The notes under the pieces are model-generated. The model searched no databases. It was given only the letters and a program-made list of their open reading frames with translations, and had not been told where the DNA came from. A stretch of DNA of 14,760 nt from Caryophanales bacterium UBA6769 (GTDB lineage Bacteria > Bacillota > Bacilli > Bacillales > UBA6769). The DNA lies in the NCBI GenBank assembly GCA_002453275.1, contig DKGN01000056.1:1-14760 (forward strand), read 5' to 3'. A program made the position numbers and the translations under genes. The stretch's first letter is position 1, and each line of letters opens with the position of its first letter. Below, in pieces: positions 13,730 to 14,760 of this stretch.

Positions 13730-14760
13730 GTGACTACGAAAAAAATCGTAATGCCCCAACTTGGTGAAAGTGTTACAGAAGGTACGATAAATAGTTGGTT
13801 CGTGAAAGAGGGGCAATTCGTTAAAAAATATGAACCGATAGCAGAAGTTTTAACCGACAAAGTAACAGCCGAAATCCCTTCGCTTTTCTCCGGGAAAATA
13901 TCAGAAATTATCGCCGTAGAAGGGGAAGCGATTCCAGTTGGAGAACTTATTTGCTACATAGATATAGATGGATTAGAAAATCAGGTTCTTGAAGAGGAGG
14001 AACCGATGGAAGACTCTCAGGTAGTTCAAGTTGAACAAAATGCTAAACGCCGCTTTTCACCAGCAGTTTTACGATTAGCTCAAGAAAACGATGTAAATTT
14101 AGAGAACATTACAGGAACAGGTAAAGGCGGAAGAATTACGAGAAAAGATGTCCAACAATATATTGCTGGAAGCAATAAGCAAGATCAGAGTCATCAATTA
14201 GAACGATCAGAAGCGGTCATTTTACAAGATGAAAAGCCTGTTCAAAAGCAAACATCAGACATTGAAATTCCATTAAGTGGAATTCGTAAAGCGATTGCAT
14301 CGAATACTGTTCGAAGTGTGCAAGAAATTCCGCATGGCTGGATGATGGTCGAGGTTGATGTGACCGATTTAGTTTCTTATCGCGACAAAGTAAAAACAGA
14401 CTTTAAGGAAAAGGAAGGTTTTAACCTAACGTATTTTTCCTTCTTCATTAAAGCCGTCGTAGAAGCTCTAAAACAATATCCACAATTAAATTCAATGTGG
14501 GCAGATGATAAAATCATCCAAAAGAAGGACATTAACATTTCTATCGCTGTCGCCTCCGGAGATGTCCTGTTCACACCTGTCATCAAAAATGCGGATGAAA
14601 AAAGCATCAAAGGCATCGCAAAGGAAGTCTTCGAATTGGCTCATAAGGCTCGAGCTGGAAAATTAACGAGAGAAGATGTTGAAGGTGGCACGTTCACCGT
14701 AAATAACACTGGGGTGTTTGGTTCTGTTCAATCAATGGGAATTATCAACTATCCTCAAGC
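13730..14760 (+). CDS. bkdB: Branched-chain 2-oxo acid dehydrogenase E2 (partial, 3' end outside window)
   Basis: Lipoyl acyltransferase core of the complex, which transfers the branched acyl group to CoA. The frame is open from GTG 13730 to the last base (343 complete codons), and the rest lies beyond the window. AAGGAGGG (13712-13719) is 10 nt upstream. The lipoyl domain (about 3-78) has the lipoylated lysine K44 in LTDKVTAEI. An acidic linker leads to the peripheral subunit-binding domain (about 106-145: RRFSPAVLRLAQEN to GRITRKDV). After a Gln/Glu-rich linker comes the catalytic domain from about 180 (EIPLSGIRKAIASN, IIQKKDINISIAVASGD, TFTVNNTGVFGSVQSMG). The catalytic HRxxxDG motif expected near the C-terminus is cut off. 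The linkers look shorter than in B. subtilis BkdB. Confidence 0.95.
   Translation, partial: MTTKKIVMPQLGESVTEGTINSWFVKEGQFVKKYEPIAEVLTDKVTAEIPSLFSGKISEIIAVEGEAIPVGELICYIDIDGLENQVLEEEEPMEDSQVVQVEQNAKRRFSPAVLRLAQENDVNLENITGTGKGGRITRKDVQQYIAGSNKQDQSHQLERSEAVILQDEKPVQKQTSDIEIPLSGIRKAIASNTVRSVQEIPHGWMMVEVDVTDLVSYRDKVKTDFKEKEGFNLTYFSFFIKAVVEALKQYPQLNSMWADDKIIQKKDINISIAVASGDVLFTPVIKNADEKSIKGIAKEVFELAHKARAGKLTREDVEGGTFTVNNTGVFGSVQSMGIINYPQ

Noticed and set aside
1..14760. CRISPR arrays, insertion sequences, tRNAs, prophage or anti-phage genes
   Set aside because: No regularly spaced repeats, transposase, integrase, tRNA-like fold or defence protein was found. Gene content and order are core Bacillaceae.

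Overview
The window is the chromosome of a low-GC, endospore-forming member of the Bacillaceae. The evidence is SpoIVB, Spo0A, a Bacillus-type leucine dehydrogenase and bkd cluster, strong AGGAGG-type ribosome binding sites, and several GTG or TTG starts. The first ~590 bases are read as OLE RNA (Ornate, Large, Extremophilic), followed directly by the gene for its membrane partner OapA. OLE is found mainly in extremophilic and anaerobic Firmicutes such as the alkaliphile Halalkalibacterium (Bacillus) halodurans, so an alkaliphilic, halophilic or otherwise extremophilic bacillus is the best guess. The species cannot be named from this sequence.

Region 1 (1-6164, all plus strand) reads OLE RNA, oapA, dxs, tlyA, argR (ahrC), recN, then a rho-independent terminator. 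The genes are tightly packed: 19 nt between oapA and dxs, an 8-nt overlap between dxs and tlyA, and short gaps after that. This is the isoprenoid / rRNA methylation / arginine regulation / DNA repair cluster known in Bacillales, with OLE and oapA inserted ahead of dxs. The oapA ribosome binding site can be locked in a 7-bp hairpin right after the OLE RNA, which is a possible control point.

Region 2 (about 6165-8754, plus strand) is the sporulation pair. spoIVB (the signalling protease for sigma-K activation) ends in its own terminator, whose stem overlaps the stop codon. spo0A (the master regulator of sporulation entry) follows. It has an upstream region with Spo0A-box-like sites, an extended -10 promoter and its own terminator. 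Spo0A probably starts at a TTG codon.

Region 3 (8753-14760) starts with a small membrane protein of the DUF2627 type on the minus strand, with a good sigma-A promoter. Divergent from it is a branched-chain amino acid catabolic operon: bcd (leucine dehydrogenase), lpdV (E3), bkdAA and bkdAB (E1 alpha and beta), and bkdB (E2, cut by the window end). Bcd makes branched-chain 2-oxo acids, and the BkdAA/BkdAB/BkdB/LpdV complex converts them to branched-chain acyl-CoA primers for iso/anteiso fatty acids. Compared with Bacillus subtilis, the operon lacks ptb, buk and an adjacent bkdR, and shows no sigma-54 type promoter. A perfect 8-bp inverted repeat lies just ahead of bcd.

No tRNA, rRNA, insertion sequence, CRISPR array or prophage remnant was seen. 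The most remarkable element is the OLE RNA/OapA module. It is a known but rare and still poorly understood system rather than a new one.
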